Of a DNA stretch of 22,148 nucleotides, positions 6,702-17,574 are shown in pieces; position 1 is the first letter of the stretch; each line of letters begins with the position of its first letter. This stretch comes from Deltaproteobacteria bacterium. Lineage in GTDB: Bacteria > Myxococcota > Polyangia > Haliangiales > Haliangiaceae. The notes below the pieces were generated by a model. That model did not search any database, had not been told where the DNA came from, and worked only from the letters and a program-made list of their open reading frames with translations. The DNA is taken from contig JAGSPR010000052.1 in NCBI GenBank assembly GCA_018262455.1, positions 1 to 22,148 on the forward strand, written 5' to 3'. The translations under genes and the position numbers were made by a program.

Positions 6702-7895
6702 ATGACGGGTGACAAGGCTCGCCCTCGCTGGCGGCTGACCAAGCCGCTCCGCGCTCGCATCCGCGCCGGGCATCCGTGGATCTACGATCGCGCGCTCGAA
6801 CCACCCCGCGGCCTCGTGGCTGGTGACCTCGTCACGATCACCGACGATGAAGGGCCGGTCGCGACCGCGCTCGCTGATCCAACCTCGCCGATCCGGGCGC
6901 GTGTGCTCGATGGTCCCGGCGCCGTGATCGACCGCGGATGGGTCCAGGCGCGCACCGAGGCTGCCGCGGCCCGGCGCTCGCGCGATCCCCTGCTCATCGG
7001 CTGCACCGGCTGGCGACTCGTCCACGGCGAGGCCGATGCCTGCCCGGGGCTCGTCGTCGACCGTTACGTCGACACCGCCGTGATCGTGTTCGACGGCCCA
7101 GCGGCCGCGGCGTTCTGGCGACCGTACTTGCCCGACGTGCTGCAAGGGCTCGAGCGCGGCGGCGCAGAGCTCCACCACGTCTGGGTGCGCGGCGAGCGTC
7201 GTGACCGCGGCGGGTCCGAGGCGGTGCGCGGTGATCCCCCCGCCAAGATCACGATCGCCGAGGACGAGGCACGGTTCGCGGTCGACGTGCGCGCCGGCCA
7301 GAAAACCGGATTCTTCCTCGACCAACGTGAGAACCGGCGCACGATCCGCCGGCACGCGGCGGGGAGCTCGGTCCTCAACGTGTTCGCTTACACCGGCGGG
7401 TTCTCGCTGCACGCGGCGCTCGGCGGGGCCACGCGGGTGACGTCGGTCGACATCGCGGCGCCCGCGCTCGCCGGCCTCGAGACCAACCTCGCGCTGAGTG
7501 GCCTGCCAGGCGATTCGCACGAGCGCGTGGCGATCGATGCCTTCGAGTACCTGGCACGGGCCCACCAGCAGGGCCGGCGCTGGGACCTCGTGATCGTGGA
7601 CCCGCCGAGCTTCGCACCCAGCGAGCGCGCGAAGCCGGCCGCGCTCGCGGCCTATCGCAAGCTCGTCATCGCGGCGCTTGGCGTGGTGGAGCCTGGCGGC
7701 CGGTTCGCGCTCGCATCGTGCTCGAGCCATGTCACCGAGGCCGACCTGTTCGAGGTCGTGGCGGGGCTCGAGCGGGTTCCCGGCACCACCACGGCACGAC
7801 TTCGGCTCGCCGCAGGCGCGGCGTCTGACCATCCGGTCGTGCCAGCGTTTCCGGAGGGTAGGTACCTCAAGTTCCTGTTATTTGACCTGGGATAG
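6702..7895 (+). CDS. rlmI: RlmI-like 23S rRNA (cytosine-C5) methyltransferase
   Basis: SAM-dependent methyltransferase; the E. coli homologue makes m5C1962 in 23S rRNA. Of about 397 aa, the N-terminal part is a PUA-like RNA-binding domain (about 10-85, with GHPWIYDRAL). It is followed by the family hallmark GQKTGFFLDQRENRR (about 199-213), the SAM-binding motif I (VLNVFAYTGGFSLHA), an acidic residue at the end of strand 2 (VTSVDIA), motif IV DPPSF (about 300-304) and the SCSSH motif with the likely catalytic Cys (about 340). A GTG at 6693 (three codons earlier, closer to the GGGA of the tandem units) is an alternative start. The protein ends normally with LKFLLF. The orthologue call is by family; substrate base is inferred. 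Confidence 0.9.
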   Translation: MTGDKARPRWRLTKPLRARIRAGHPWIYDRALEPPRGLVAGDLVTITDDEGPVATALADPTSPIRARVLDGPGAVIDRGWVQARTEAAAARRSRDPLLIGCTGWRLVHGEADACPGLVVDRYVDTAVIVFDGPAAAAFWRPYLPDVLQGLERGGAELHHVWVRGERRDRGGSEAVRGDPPAKITIAEDEARFAVDVRAGQKTGFFLDQRENRRTIRRHAAGSSVLNVFAYTGGFSLHAALGGATRVTSVDIAAPALAGLETNLALSGLPGDSHERVAIDAFEYLARAHQQGRRWDLVIVDPPSFAPSERAKPAALAAYRKLVIAALGVVEPGGRFALASCSSHVTEADLFEVVAGLERVPGTTTARLRLAAGAASDHPVVPAFPEGRYLKFLLFDLG

Positions 7896-7981
7896 CAGTC
7901 TCAGGGTGAGGCAGATCGTGGGCATCTCCTGAGGCCCGTCGTGGGCACTCCCGTGATGGATCCCTGGAGCCAATTCGGAGG

Positions 7982-8010
7982 TTGACGGAGCCACCTACAT
8001 CTCGTTACTG
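7982..8010 (+). promoter_or_regulatory. Promoter-like pair TTGACG-N17-TTACTG
   Basis: TTGACG at 7982-7987 and TTACTG at 8005-8010 have a 17-base spacer, the same layout as the TolQRR promoter (TTGACG-N17-TTACAA). The -10 part is weak. It lies directly before the long repeat lipoprotein gene. The rest of the 125-base gap (7896-8020) has only a short direct repeat, TCGTGGGCA at 7916-7924 and 7939-7947. Confidence 0.4.
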
Positions 8011-8020
8011 AAGTGCCTCC

Positions 8021-10966
8021 ATGCGCGCGACCCTTGTCCTGTCAGCCCTGTCGCTCTCGATGTTCGGGGCCCTGTCTTGCGGCGGAAACAACAACGGGGA
8101 CGATCAGCCCCTGCCTGAATGCTCCGACACCATCGACAACGATGGCGACGGGACGACGGACTTTCCCGATGACCTCGGGTGTACGAGCGCGATCGACGAG
8201 ACCGAGGACAGCCCCACGATGCCGCAGTGCAACGACGGGCGCGACAACGACGGTGACGGCAAGGCCGACTACCCCGCGGACCCGGGCTGCTTCGCGCCAC
8301 AGGCTGACGGCGAGGAAGACGATTGCCCCACGGGCCCGAACTGCCCTCAGTGCGGCAACGGCCAGGACGACGACATGAACAGCGCGACCGACTACCCGAG
8401 CGATCCAGGCTGCGAGAGCGCCGCGGATACGAGCGAGTTCTTGAACAACCCGATCGCCTGCGGCGTCGGCCTCAAGATCAAGCAGCTGCCCCCGAGCGGC
8501 ACCGACATGGGCATGCTCGATTCGAGCAGCACGTCGATGGTCACCTCGCCGTGTGGCGGTGGTGGCGGCGCACCGGCGATCGCCTACATCTTCAACCTGT
8601 CCAAGCCGAAGGTCCTCGTCGCGAGCACGGACAACCCCGACACCGTCGCCGACACCGTGATCGACGTCCGCAAGGCCGACTGCATGAACCCGGACTCGGG
8701 CCTGGTGTGCAGCGACGACATCGACGCCAACAATACGAGCTCGTCGGTGACCCAGGCTCTCGACGCGGGCACGTACTACCTGATCGTCGAAGGCCATGAC
8801 TCGAGCTCGCTCGGAGCGTTCACGCTCGACGCCCACCTGTTCAATGGCGTCGGCACCGAGTGCACGGACCAGGCCGAGTGCGGTCCCGGCCTGACCTGCC
8901 GGATTCCGGTCGGCCAGACGCTGATGGTGTGCGCGAAGCCCCCCTGCAGCGATGGCATCGACGACGACGCCGACGGCAAGACCGACTACCCGAACGACCC
9001 CGGCTGCGGCACGCCCGAGGGCACCACGGAGGTCGATGACTGCCCGTCCGGCCCGAACTGCCCCGAGTGCGCGAACGGCGCTGACGATGACCTCGACACC
9101 ACGACCGACTACCCGGCCGACTTGACGTGCAAGGCTGCCGGTGACGCGAGCGAGGCGTGCCCGACGTCCGAGGGTGTGCAGCTGCTGACCGAGCCCGTGA
9201 CCACCGGCACCACCGTCGGCGCGACGGATGACTCCCACCCGACGTGCGGCTCGCAGACCTCGCTGGCACCCGACCGCACCTACCGGCTGGACCTGCCGCC
9301 GACGACCACGCTGTCGATCAGCACCACCGGGATCTCCATCGTCAAGACGCTGCTCAACTCGACGTGCGCGGGCACCCCGATCAACTGCAGCACCGCGACC
9401 ACGCAGACCGTCGCGAATCTCGCGGCCGGCACCTACTACTTCGTGGCCGATGGCAGCTTCACCACCAGCGCCGGCGCGTACACGATCAACCTCAGTGGCA
9501 CGATCGCGAACGCGGCGAGCTGCGAGGGCGCGCTCGCGGTGTCCGGCGCGCTGAAGTGCGGCGCCGGCTTCGCGTGCAAGGGCACCGCGGGCGCGCGGAC
9601 CTGCCAGGTCGCCCAGTGCAACGACAACATCGACAACAACAGCAATGGCAAGAAGGACTTCCCGAACGATCCAGGCTGCCTCAGCAGCAGCGACGACACC
9701 GAGACCAACGTGTGCCCCGGCGCGAACTGCCCGGTGTGCTCCAACGGGATCGATGATGACATGGACGGCAAGACCGACTTCCCGCTCGACGTCAGCTGCG
9801 TCGCGGCCTCGGGCTCCAGCGAGAGCTGCACCGCCTCCGAGGGCGTGGCCACGCTCACGATGCCGACCACCGCGGGTGACACGTCGACCGCGACCGATGA
9901 CGTCAAGCTGGCCTGCGCGTCCACGACGTCCGTGGGCAAGGACCTCACCTACAAGCTCGATGTCCCGGCGCTCACCACGTTGAAGTTCGTGCTCACCAAC
10001 TCGTTCGACGCCGCGACCGCGGTGTTCAGCTCGACGTGCCTCGCCCCCGCGGTGGCCTGCAGCGATCCGAACACGCTGACGTTGAACACCGTCGCCGCCG
10101 GCACGTACTTCTACGTCGTCGATGGCTTCTCGACCGGCTCGGGGCCGTTCACGGTCGCGGTGTCCGGCACGATCGCCACCAACGCGAGCTGCGAGTCGGC
10201 GCTCGCGCAGTCCGGCGCCCTCACCTGCGCCACGGGCTTCGCCTGCAAGGGGACGGCTGGCGCACGGACCTGCAAGCCGGCCGCGTGCAGCGATGGCATC
10301 GACAACAACAGCAACGGCAAGATCGACTACCCGAATGACCCGGGTTGCTCGAGCGGGGCGGACGACACCGAGGTCACCGTGTGTCCCGGCGTGAACTGCC
10401 CGGTCTGTTCGAACGGGCTCGATGACGACACCGACACGTTCCTCGATTACCCCGCGGACTTCGGCTGCGCGGCGGCGGGCGCGATGAGCGAGGTGTTCTG
10501 CACCGGCGAGCCCGACTTCGGCGGCGCTATCACCACGGCGGTGACCACCGGGACCCTGGCGGGCGGTGCCGACAACTACGACCAGACGTGCCAGACGAAC
10601 ACCGGCAACGACACCGCGCTCGCGCTGCAGCTGCCGGTCCCCGTGGCCTCGCTCCAGATCGACACGATCGGCTCGACGATCTCGGACACCGTCGTGTCGC
10701 TCAAGGATGCCGCCTGTGGCACGCAGCTCGGCTGTGACGACGACAGCGATCCGAACAGCCTGCGCTCGCTGCTGACCGTCACCAACGTCCCGGCGGGCAA
10801 CTACGCCATCCAGGTCGACAGCTTCGGCACGTCGAACAACGGCGCGTTCACCCTGAACGTCAAGGGCACCGTCGCCGCCCAGACCGCCTGCACCTCGCCG
10901 CTGTTTGCAGCAGGCGTGCTCGTGTGCCCGACCGGCACGACGTGTACCGCCAACAAGTGCCAGTAG
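8021..10966 (+). CDS. 981-aa Cys-rich repeat lipoprotein with PPC-like domains
   Basis: Predicted surface or outer-membrane lipoprotein: signal peptide, then lipobox ALSC (Cys20). The mature protein is made of two alternating modules. Module A is a 21-residue unit running from Cys to Cys with invariant spacing (34-54, 70-90, 111-131, 309-329, 350-370, 533-553, 573-593, 756-776, 796-816), consensus C-x-[DN]-G-x-D-[ND]-[DN]-x-[DN]-G-x-x-D-[YF]-P-x-D-x-x-C; the Asp-rich half resembles Ca2+-binding thrombospondin-3/EF-like loops. Module B (about 145-280, 385-495, 605-715, 830-950) looks like beta-sandwich PPC-type domains, with repeated G-T-Y-Y/F-x-x-V-x-G...G-x-[FY]-T. Small Cys motifs of the form C-x-x-G-x-x-C-[KR] link the modules. 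Tandem expansion is clear. Function is unknown; adhesion, scaffold or Ca2+-stiffened surface fibre is inference. Such proteins are common in Myxococcota. Confidence 0.88.
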   Translation: MRATLVLSALSLSMFGALSCGGNNNGDDQPLPECSDTIDNDGDGTTDFPDDLGCTSAIDETEDSPTMPQCNDGRDNDGDGKADYPADPGCFAPQADGEEDDCPTGPNCPQCGNGQDDDMNSATDYPSDPGCESAADTSEFLNNPIACGVGLKIKQLPPSGTDMGMLDSSSTSMVTSPCGGGGGAPAIAYIFNLSKPKVLVASTDNPDTVADTVIDVRKADCMNPDSGLVCSDDIDANNTSSSVTQALDAGTYYLIVEGHDSSSLGAFTLDAHLFNGVGTECTDQAECGPGLTCRIPVGQTLMVCAKPPCSDGIDDDADGKTDYPNDPGCGTPEGTTEVDDCPSGPNCPECANGADDDLDTTTDYPADLTCKAAGDASEACPTSEGVQLLTEPVTTGTTVGATDDSHPTCGSQTSLAPDRTYRLDLPPTTTLSISTTGISIVKTLLNSTCAGTPINCSTATTQTVANLAAGTYYFVADGSFTTSAGAYTINLSGTIANAASCEGALAVSGALKCGAGFACKGTAGARTCQVAQCNDNIDNNSNGKKDFPNDPGCLSSSDDTETNVCPGANCPVCSNGIDDDMDGKTDFPLDVSCVAASGSSESCTASEGVATLTMPTTAGDTSTATDDVKLACASTTSVGKDLTYKLDVPALTTLKFVLTNSFDAATAVFSSTCLAPAVACSDPNTLTLNTVAAGTYFYVVDGFSTGSGPFTVAVSGTIATNASCESALAQSGALTCATGFACKGTAGARTCKPAACSDGIDNNSNGKIDYPNDPGCSSGADDTEVTVCPGVNCPVCSNGLDDDTDTFLDYPADFGCAAAGAMSEVFCTGEPDFGGAITTAVTTGTLAGGADNYDQTCQTNTGNDTALALQLPVPVASLQIDTIGSTISDTVVSLKDAACGTQLGCDDDSDPNSLRSLLTVTNVPAGNYAIQVDSFGTSNNGAFTLNVKGTVAAQTACTSPLFAAGVLVCPTGTTCTANKCQ
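9521..9799 (+). repeat. Internal duplicated segment of the lipoprotein gene, copy A
   Basis: Codes residues 501-593 and is colinear without gaps to residues 724-816, with 66 of 93 identical residues by hand count. The offset is exactly 669 bases (223 codons). The period matches one module A pair plus one PPC-like module. Confidence 0.8.
10190..10468 (+). repeat. Internal duplicated segment of the lipoprotein gene, copy B
   Basis: Second copy (residues 724-816) of the 93-codon segment at 9521-9799. The stretch GFACKGTAGARTC is identical in both copies, and IDNNSNGK is shared. Confidence 0.8.
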
Positions 10967-10980
10967 CGACGGCGCCGGGG

Positions 10981-11011
10981 TAGCAGGTTGCCGAGAGAGG
11001 TCGACCTGCTA
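10981..11011. terminator. Hairpin between convergent genes
   Basis: TAGCAGGT (10981-10988) and ACCTGCTA (11004-11011) are perfect 8-bp arms, extendable by a T-G and a G-C pair inward (loop about 11). It sits in the 42-base gap between the repeat lipoprotein stop (10966) and the ybeY stop, whose TAG is inside the 3' arm. Position suggests a bidirectional terminator, but neither strand has a T-run. Confidence 0.4.
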
Positions 11012-11473
11012 GGCCGCGCGGACCCGGCCGCGCTCGATGGCGACCCGACGCAGCCGAGCGGCCCGCGCGTTCATCACGCGCTCCTCCTCGTCGGTGCGGT
11101 GGTCGTAGCCGAGCAGGTGGCACAGGCCATGAGACGCGAGGTGGAGGAGCTCGGCATGCAGCCCGCGCTTCGCCTGACGGCGCGCGGTCTCGACCGAGAT
11201 CACAAGGTCACCCAGCAGCTCGGGATGTAGCGCGGCGCCCGGCCCCTCGCGCTGCGCGAACGCCAGCACGTCGGTGGCCTTGTCCTTGTCCCGATAGTCA
11301 CGGTTGAGCTCGCGGATCGCGACGTCGGTGGTGAGCCGCAGCCCGACCTCGAAGTCGGCGCGACCTTCGGTGCGTGCGGCGGCCCGGACCATCCGGCCAA
11401 CCTCGGTCCGCAACCGACGCAACAGGACCGACGCGAACGTCAGCCCCTCGTCGAGCGTCACGTCCAGCGCCAC
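11009..11473 (-). CDS. ybeY: YbeY, endoribonuclease/rRNA maturation factor
   Basis: Zn-dependent RNase needed for 16S rRNA 3'-end maturation and ribosome quality control in bacteria. Length 154 aa is typical. Hallmarks are ELNRDYRDKDKATDVLAFA (residues 55-73), GDLVIS (88-93) and the metal site HGLCHLLGYDH with His115, His119 and His125. It starts with GTG at 11473, one base after the TGA of the upstream HD-GYP gene, which shows tight operon coupling. It is the last gene of the phoH-HD-GYP-ybeY operon; phoH-ybeY linkage is found in most bacteria. Confidence 0.96.
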   Translation of the reverse strand: MALDVTLDEGLTFASVLLRRLRTEVGRMVRAAARTEGRADFEVGLRLTTDVAIRELNRDYRDKDKATDVLAFAQREGPGAALHPELLGDLVISVETARRQAKRGLHAELLHLASHGLCHLLGYDHRTDEEERVMNARAARLRRVAIERGRVRAA

Positions 11474-11474
11474 G

Positions 11475-13451
<1,977 letters not shown>

Positions 13452-13456
13452 CGTGG

Positions 13457-14509
13457 TCAAGAGCCTACACCGTCTGTCCCTGCGGTCGGAGGGGACTCCG
13501 CCGGATCGCGGTCACGAGCTTCGGAACGCGCCCGGTCCCGCGCGTCGTAGGCACGGATCAGCGCCGCGACGAGGGGGTGGCGAACCACGTCGACATCGGT
13601 GAACTGGACCATGCCGATGCCACGGATCCCATCGATCAGGTCGATCGCGTCACGCAGGCCGCTGCGCTGGCCCGACGGGAGATCGGTCTGGGTGATGTCG
13701 CCGGTGACGACCACCTTGGAGTCGAAGCCCATGCGCGTGAGGAACATCTTCATCTGTGCCGGCGTCGTGTTCTGAGCCTCGTCGAGAATCACGAACGAGC
13801 TGGACAGCGTCCGGCCGCGCATGAACGCGAGCGGCGCGATCTCGATCGTGCCATCGGCCATCAGGCGCTCGAGCCGGTCCGCATCGAGCATGTCGTGGAG
13901 CGCGTCGTAGAGCGGCCGCAGGTACGGATCGACCTTCTCCTCGAGCGTGCCGGGCAGAAAGCCGAGCTTCTCGCCTGCCTCGACCGCGGGGCGGGTCAGG
14001 ATGATCCGCTTGATTTGCTTGTCGAGCAGCGCACGCACCGCGAGCGCGACAGCGAGGTACGTCTTGCCGGTACCGGCCGGGCCGACCGAGAACACGATGT
14101 CGTTCCCCCGGACCTGGTCGACGTACCGTTTCTGGGCCGCACCCTTGGGGGCGATCGGACGGCCGGCTCGGGGGGTCAAGATGATCTCGCCGAACACCTG
14201 CTGGATCGATGCGCTGGCGTTGCCGCCGTTCTGCACCAGCCTGACCGCACGCACGACATCGTCCGATGATAGGGGCTTACCGGAGAGCGCGAGATCGTAG
14301 AGCTGCTCGATCGCGGACTTCGCGATCGCGGTCGCGGCCTCGTCGCCCTCGATCGTGATCTCGTTGCCGCGGACGTTGACCTGCGCACCGGCGGTGCGCT
14401 CGATCAGCTTGAGCCGGCTGTTGTTGCTACCGCACAGCGCCTGGAGCGCCTCGGGATCGTCGAATGCAAGCTTCTCGCGTCGGATGGTCTGCGTCACGTG
14501 GCACTGCAT
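13457..14509 (-). CDS. phoH: PhoH-family ATPase (PhoH/YbeZ)
   Basis: P-loop ATPase linked to RNA metabolism and to YbeY. The 350-aa protein starts at ATG 14509; an in-frame extension to 14593 would run through the divergent mazG start and lacks homology. The N-terminal part (about 12-75) contains the KH-like segment of the family ([21 protein letters not shown]). The ATPase core has Walker A GPAGTGKT (143-150), the motif [16 protein letters not shown] (172-187), Walker [12 protein letters not shown] (240-250), and GDITQTDLP (270-278), and it ends with the conserved [12 protein letters not shown]. The last 25 residues are charged and likely disordered. First gene of the operon with the HD-GYP gene and ybeY. 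Confidence 0.95.
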   Translation of the reverse strand: MQCHVTQTIRREKLAFDDPEALQALCGSNNSRLKLIERTAGAQVNVRGNEITIEGDEAATAIAKSAIEQLYDLALSGKPLSSDDVVRAVRLVQNGGNASASIQQVFGEIILTPRAGRPIAPKGAAQKRYVDQVRGNDIVFSVGPAGTGKTYLAVALAVRALLDKQIKRIILTRPAVEAGEKLGFLPGTLEEKVDPYLRPLYDALHDMLDADRLERLMADGTIEIAPLAFMRGRTLSSSFVILDEAQNTTPAQMKMFLTRMGFDSKVVVTGDITQTDLPSGQRSGLRDAIDLIDGIRGIGMVQFTDVDVVRHPLVAALIRAYDARDRARSEARDRDPAESPPTAGTDGVGS

Positions 14510-14546
14510 GCACCTGGGCGAAGGTCCGGCCCACGCGCGAAACGGT

Positions 14547-14555
14547 CGTATAGCA
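14547..14555 (-). promoter_or_regulatory. Extended -10 box for the phoH operon
   Basis: On the minus strand TGC-TATACG reads as an extended -10 (TGn plus 4 of 6). Transcription would start near 14540, giving a leader of about 30 bases; AGG lies 4 bases before the ATG. No good -35 is seen. Confidence 0.35.
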
Positions 14556-14575
14556 CGTCCGGGCGGAACGCCGAT

Positions 14576-14584
14576 TGCTATGGT
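14576..14584 (+). promoter_or_regulatory. Extended -10 box before mazG
   Basis: TGC-TATGGT is an extended -10 (TGn plus 4 of 6), ending 8 bases before the ATG at 14592. There is no Shine-Dalgarno. This favours 14592 over the ATG at 14580, which would lie inside the promoter box. Confidence 0.35.
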
Positions 14585-14591
14585 GCGCTGC

Positions 14592-15422
14592 ATGGACCAA
14601 GGCGCGCATCAGCCCCCGGCCACCACGGCATCGTCGCCCGGCGCATCGCTGACCCGGCTCGTCGAGATCATGGATCGGCTGCTCGCGCCCGACGGCTGCC
14701 CGTGGGACCGCGAGCAGACGCTCGACACGTTGCGGCCGTTCCTCATCGAGGAAACCTACGAGGTGCTCGATGCACTCTCGCGCAAGGACGTCCCCGGACA
14801 CTGCGAGGAGCTCGGCGATCTGCTGATGCAGATCGTCTTCCAGGCGGCGATCCGGCGTGCCGAGGGTGCGTTCGACATCGACGCCGTCGTCGCCGCGATC
14901 TCCGACAAGCTGGTGCGCCGTCACCCTCACATCTTCGGACAGACGACCGGCGTCGAGACCAGCGAGCAGGTGCTCGTGCAGTGGGAGCAGATCAAGCAGG
15001 CCGAGAAGGCGGCGGCCGGCATCAATGCCGACCGCATGCTCGGCGGCGTGAAGCCCGCCCCTGCCCTCGTTCGCGCGCAGCAGCTCGGCAAGAAGGCGCA
15101 CAAGGTCGGCTTCGACTGGCCGAGCTGGGAAGGCTCGCTCGACAAGGTGAAGGAGGAGACGACCGAGATCGAGGAGGCGGCGCGGTCGGGCGATCGCGCC
15201 GCAATGCATCACGAGATCGGCGACCTGCTCCTGGCGGTCGTGAACCTCGCTCGCAAGCTCGAGGTCGATTCCGAGAACGCACTGCTCGATGCGACCCAGC
15301 GGTTCGTCTCCCGGTTCGAGTATGTCGAAGACCGGTTGATCGAGCGGGGCAAGACGCCCCGATCATCGAACCTCGAAGAGATGGATGCGCTGTGGGATGA
15401 CGCGAAGGCAAGCGGCCGATAA
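14592..15422 (+). CDS. mazG: MazG nucleoside triphosphate pyrophosphohydrolase
   Basis: Hydrolyses NTPs/dNTPs to monophosphates plus pyrophosphate, removing non-canonical nucleotides and influencing the stringent response. The 276-aa protein has the two tandem all-alpha MazG domains. Domain 1 (about 20-115) has CPWD (36-39), the metal-binding EETYE (53-57) and EELGDLLMQ (72-80). Domain 2 (about 155-265) has [16 protein letters not shown] and [15 protein letters not shown]. Length and order match E. coli MazG. It diverges from phoH across an 82-base gap. The N-terminal 18 residues (Gln/Pro/Ser-rich) are not conserved; ATG 14580 is an alternative start. Confidence 0.95.
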   Translation: MDQGAHQPPATTASSPGASLTRLVEIMDRLLAPDGCPWDREQTLDTLRPFLIEETYEVLDALSRKDVPGHCEELGDLLMQIVFQAAIRRAEGAFDIDAVVAAISDKLVRRHPHIFGQTTGVETSEQVLVQWEQIKQAEKAAAGINADRMLGGVKPAPALVRAQQLGKKAHKVGFDWPSWEGSLDKVKEETTEIEEAARSGDRAAMHHEIGDLLLAVVNLARKLEVDSENALLDATQRFVSRFEYVEDRLIERGKTPRSSNLEEMDALWDDAKASGR

Positions 15423-15493
15423 TCGCGCCCCGTCGTTGACACGCTGCGTGACGAAAGTGATGCATTTTTGTGCAGGGAAGATCGAGTGGATGC

Positions 15494-15508
15494 GATCTCG
15501 ATGAGATC
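15494..15508. repeat. Short perfect inverted repeat GATCTC-GAT-GAGATC
   Basis: Six-base perfect arms around a 3-base centre, 72 bases after the mazG stop. It could be a regulator half-site pair or a weak hairpin; nothing else supports a function. Confidence 0.3.
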
Positions 15509-15537
15509 CGAGTCGCCGTCACCAAGCGGTCCGCAAG

Positions 15538-15546
15538 TTATCCACA
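15538..15546 (+). promoter_or_regulatory. Perfect DnaA box TTATCCACA
   Basis: TTATCCACA matches the strong bacterial DnaA-binding consensus at all nine positions, in an intergenic region. A perfect AT-containing 9-mer is unexpected by chance in DNA this GC-rich. No second good box is nearby, so it is a single regulatory or titration site rather than an origin. Confidence 0.45.
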
Positions 15547-15617
15547 TGCAGCGGTGGGTACTCCCGCCAACTGGAGAAGATCCGACGGAGATCCGGGGAT
15601 CCGCGAACCGCCCCACG

Positions 15618-15686
15618 CCAGTCGATCGGGTTCGGTCCGCGCCCTGAGGGCCGAGCCCCCCCTTTGGCGAGGGGGCCCCCTTGCGG
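15618..15686. repeat. Palindromic dispersed repeat, copy 2 (inverted)
   Basis: Reverse complement of the element at 5612-5682, about 80% identical. The 11-bp stem (15628-15638 with 15648-15658) keeps all pairs on the + strand RNA with two G-U pairs, the 8-base loop stem is CCCCC/GGGGG (15658-15662, 15671-15675), and the GCAA loop is retained (TTGC at 15681-15684 on +). It lies upstream of the rpsT promoter. Confidence 0.75.
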
Positions 15687-15736
15687 AAGCCCCCCTCGTA
15701 CCGGCCGGGCCGGCGCGCCACCGCCCTCCGTGGGGC

Positions 15737-15765
15737 TTGACACCCGGTGGCAGGCGGGTTAACCA
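15737..15765 (+). promoter_or_regulatory. rpsT promoter candidate (TTGACA)
   Basis: A consensus -35 TTGACA (15737-15742) is followed after 16-17 bases by TTAACC / TAACCA, a weak -10. The distance to the rpsT start codon is short, giving a leader of about 20 bases that still holds the AGGAG site. Confidence 0.45.
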
Positions 15766-15770
15766 CCTGC
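15750..15770. repeat. Near-palindrome over the rpsT -10/leader
   Basis: GCAGG at 15750-15754 and CCTGC at 15766-15770 flank a core containing GGTTAACC; 8 of 10 base pairs match about the centre. It overlaps the putative -10 box and ends 6 bases before the ribosome site, so it could be an operator or an mRNA hairpin affecting S20 synthesis. Confidence 0.35.
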
Positions 15771-15776
15771 TCCTTC

Positions 15777-15781
15777 AGGAG
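15777..15781 (+). promoter_or_regulatory. Shine-Dalgarno that fixes the GTG start of rpsT
   Basis: AGGAG, 7 bases before GTG at 15789. It shows that the true S20 start is this GTG and not the in-frame start further upstream. Confidence 0.8.
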
Positions 15782-15788
15782 AATCCCA

Positions 15789-16061
15789 GTGGCTAATATC
15801 CGGTCTGCCCAGAAGCAGAATCGCAAGATGATCAAGAACCGTGCGCGTAACCGTGCGGCAATGGCAGCCCTTCGTACGTCGGTGAAGAAAGCGCGCGCCG
15901 CGGTCGACACCAACGCCACGGACGCCGGCAAGCTGCTCAAGAAGGCCGTGTCGATCATCGACGGTGCCGTGACCAAGGGCATCCTCAAGCGCGGCACTGC
16001 GTCCCGCTACATCTCGCGTTTGCACACTCGCACCGCCCCCGCCGCCACCGCCGCCGCCTGA
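15789..16061 (+). CDS. rpsT: 30S ribosomal protein S20
   Basis: Primary 16S rRNA-binding protein of the small subunit. The 90-aa product begins (M)ANIRSAQKQNRK, the classic S20 start, and continues with Lys/Arg/Ala-rich helices, including RNRAAMAALRTSVKKARAAV and the C-terminal block KGILKRGTASRYISRLHTR. The length is normal for the family. It uses a GTG start; in E. coli rpsT a poor start codon (UUG) goes with autoregulation, so the non-ATG start here may matter too. It is monocistronic, with its own promoter, and is convergent with the sigma-54 activator gene (39-base gap with no clear terminator). Confidence 0.97.
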   Translation: MANIRSAQKQNRKMIKNRARNRAAMAALRTSVKKARAAVDTNATDAGKLLKKAVSIIDGAVTKGILKRGTASRYISRLHTRTAPAATAAA

Positions 16062-16100
16062 TCCGCGCGGCGTCGGGCTCGGCTCGCACCGGGCGATTGG

Positions 16101-17474
<1,374 letters not shown>

Positions 17475-17538
17475 TCTAAAATGGTACCGCGATCGAGCCT
17501 GGGCGGGCCACTCGACGTAGCGAAGCGGAGGCGATGTG

Positions 17539-17567
17539 TTGTTTGACGTCTGCAACGAGAGTACGGT
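17539..17567 (+). promoter_or_regulatory. Weak promoter-like pair before the beta-barrel operon
   Basis: TTGTTT (17539-17544) and TACGGT (17562-17567) are 17 bases apart, with the second ending 8 bases before the GTG at 17575. A better -35 match, TTGACG at 17543-17548, is offset by 4 bases. No sigma-54 -24/-12 element is evident in the 100-base divergent gap (17475-17574). Confidence 0.25.
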
Positions 17568-17574
17568 TTGGTAA

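Larger units (their letters stand above)
15423..15788. other. 366-base intergenic region between mazG and rpsT
   Basis: No convincing gene. It contains, in order, an isolated TTGACA (15436-15441) without a matching -10 box, the inverted repeat GATCTC-GAT-GAGATC (15494-15508), a perfect DnaA box, a cluster of GATCCG words (about 15503-15605), copy 2 of the palindromic repeat, and the rpsT promoter and ribosome site. A 108-codon frame across it (15470-15796) has no family features and runs through the repeat. Confidence 0.7.

Noticed and set aside
5754..7832. 692-codon open frame on the minus strand
   Set aside because: Antisense to the secreted protein and rlmI genes, Arg/Asp/Glu/Gly-biased shadow composition, no family motifs; the opposite strand has clear domains.
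14510..14593. N-terminal extension of PhoH to 14593
   Set aside because: It lacks family similarity and would cover the divergent mazG start and both promoter boxes.
15436..15466. Promoter starting with TTGACA after mazG
   Set aside because: Perfect -35 but the bases at -10 distance (GATGCA) do not match, and no gene follows directly.
15494..15605. Replication origin around the DnaA box
   Set aside because: Only one DnaA box, no AT-rich unwinding region and no dnaA/dnaN/gidA-type neighbours.
15470..15796. 108-codon + frame in the mazG-rpsT gap
   Set aside because: Composition follows the palindromic repeat, overlaps the rpsT start, no ribosome site or recognisable domain.
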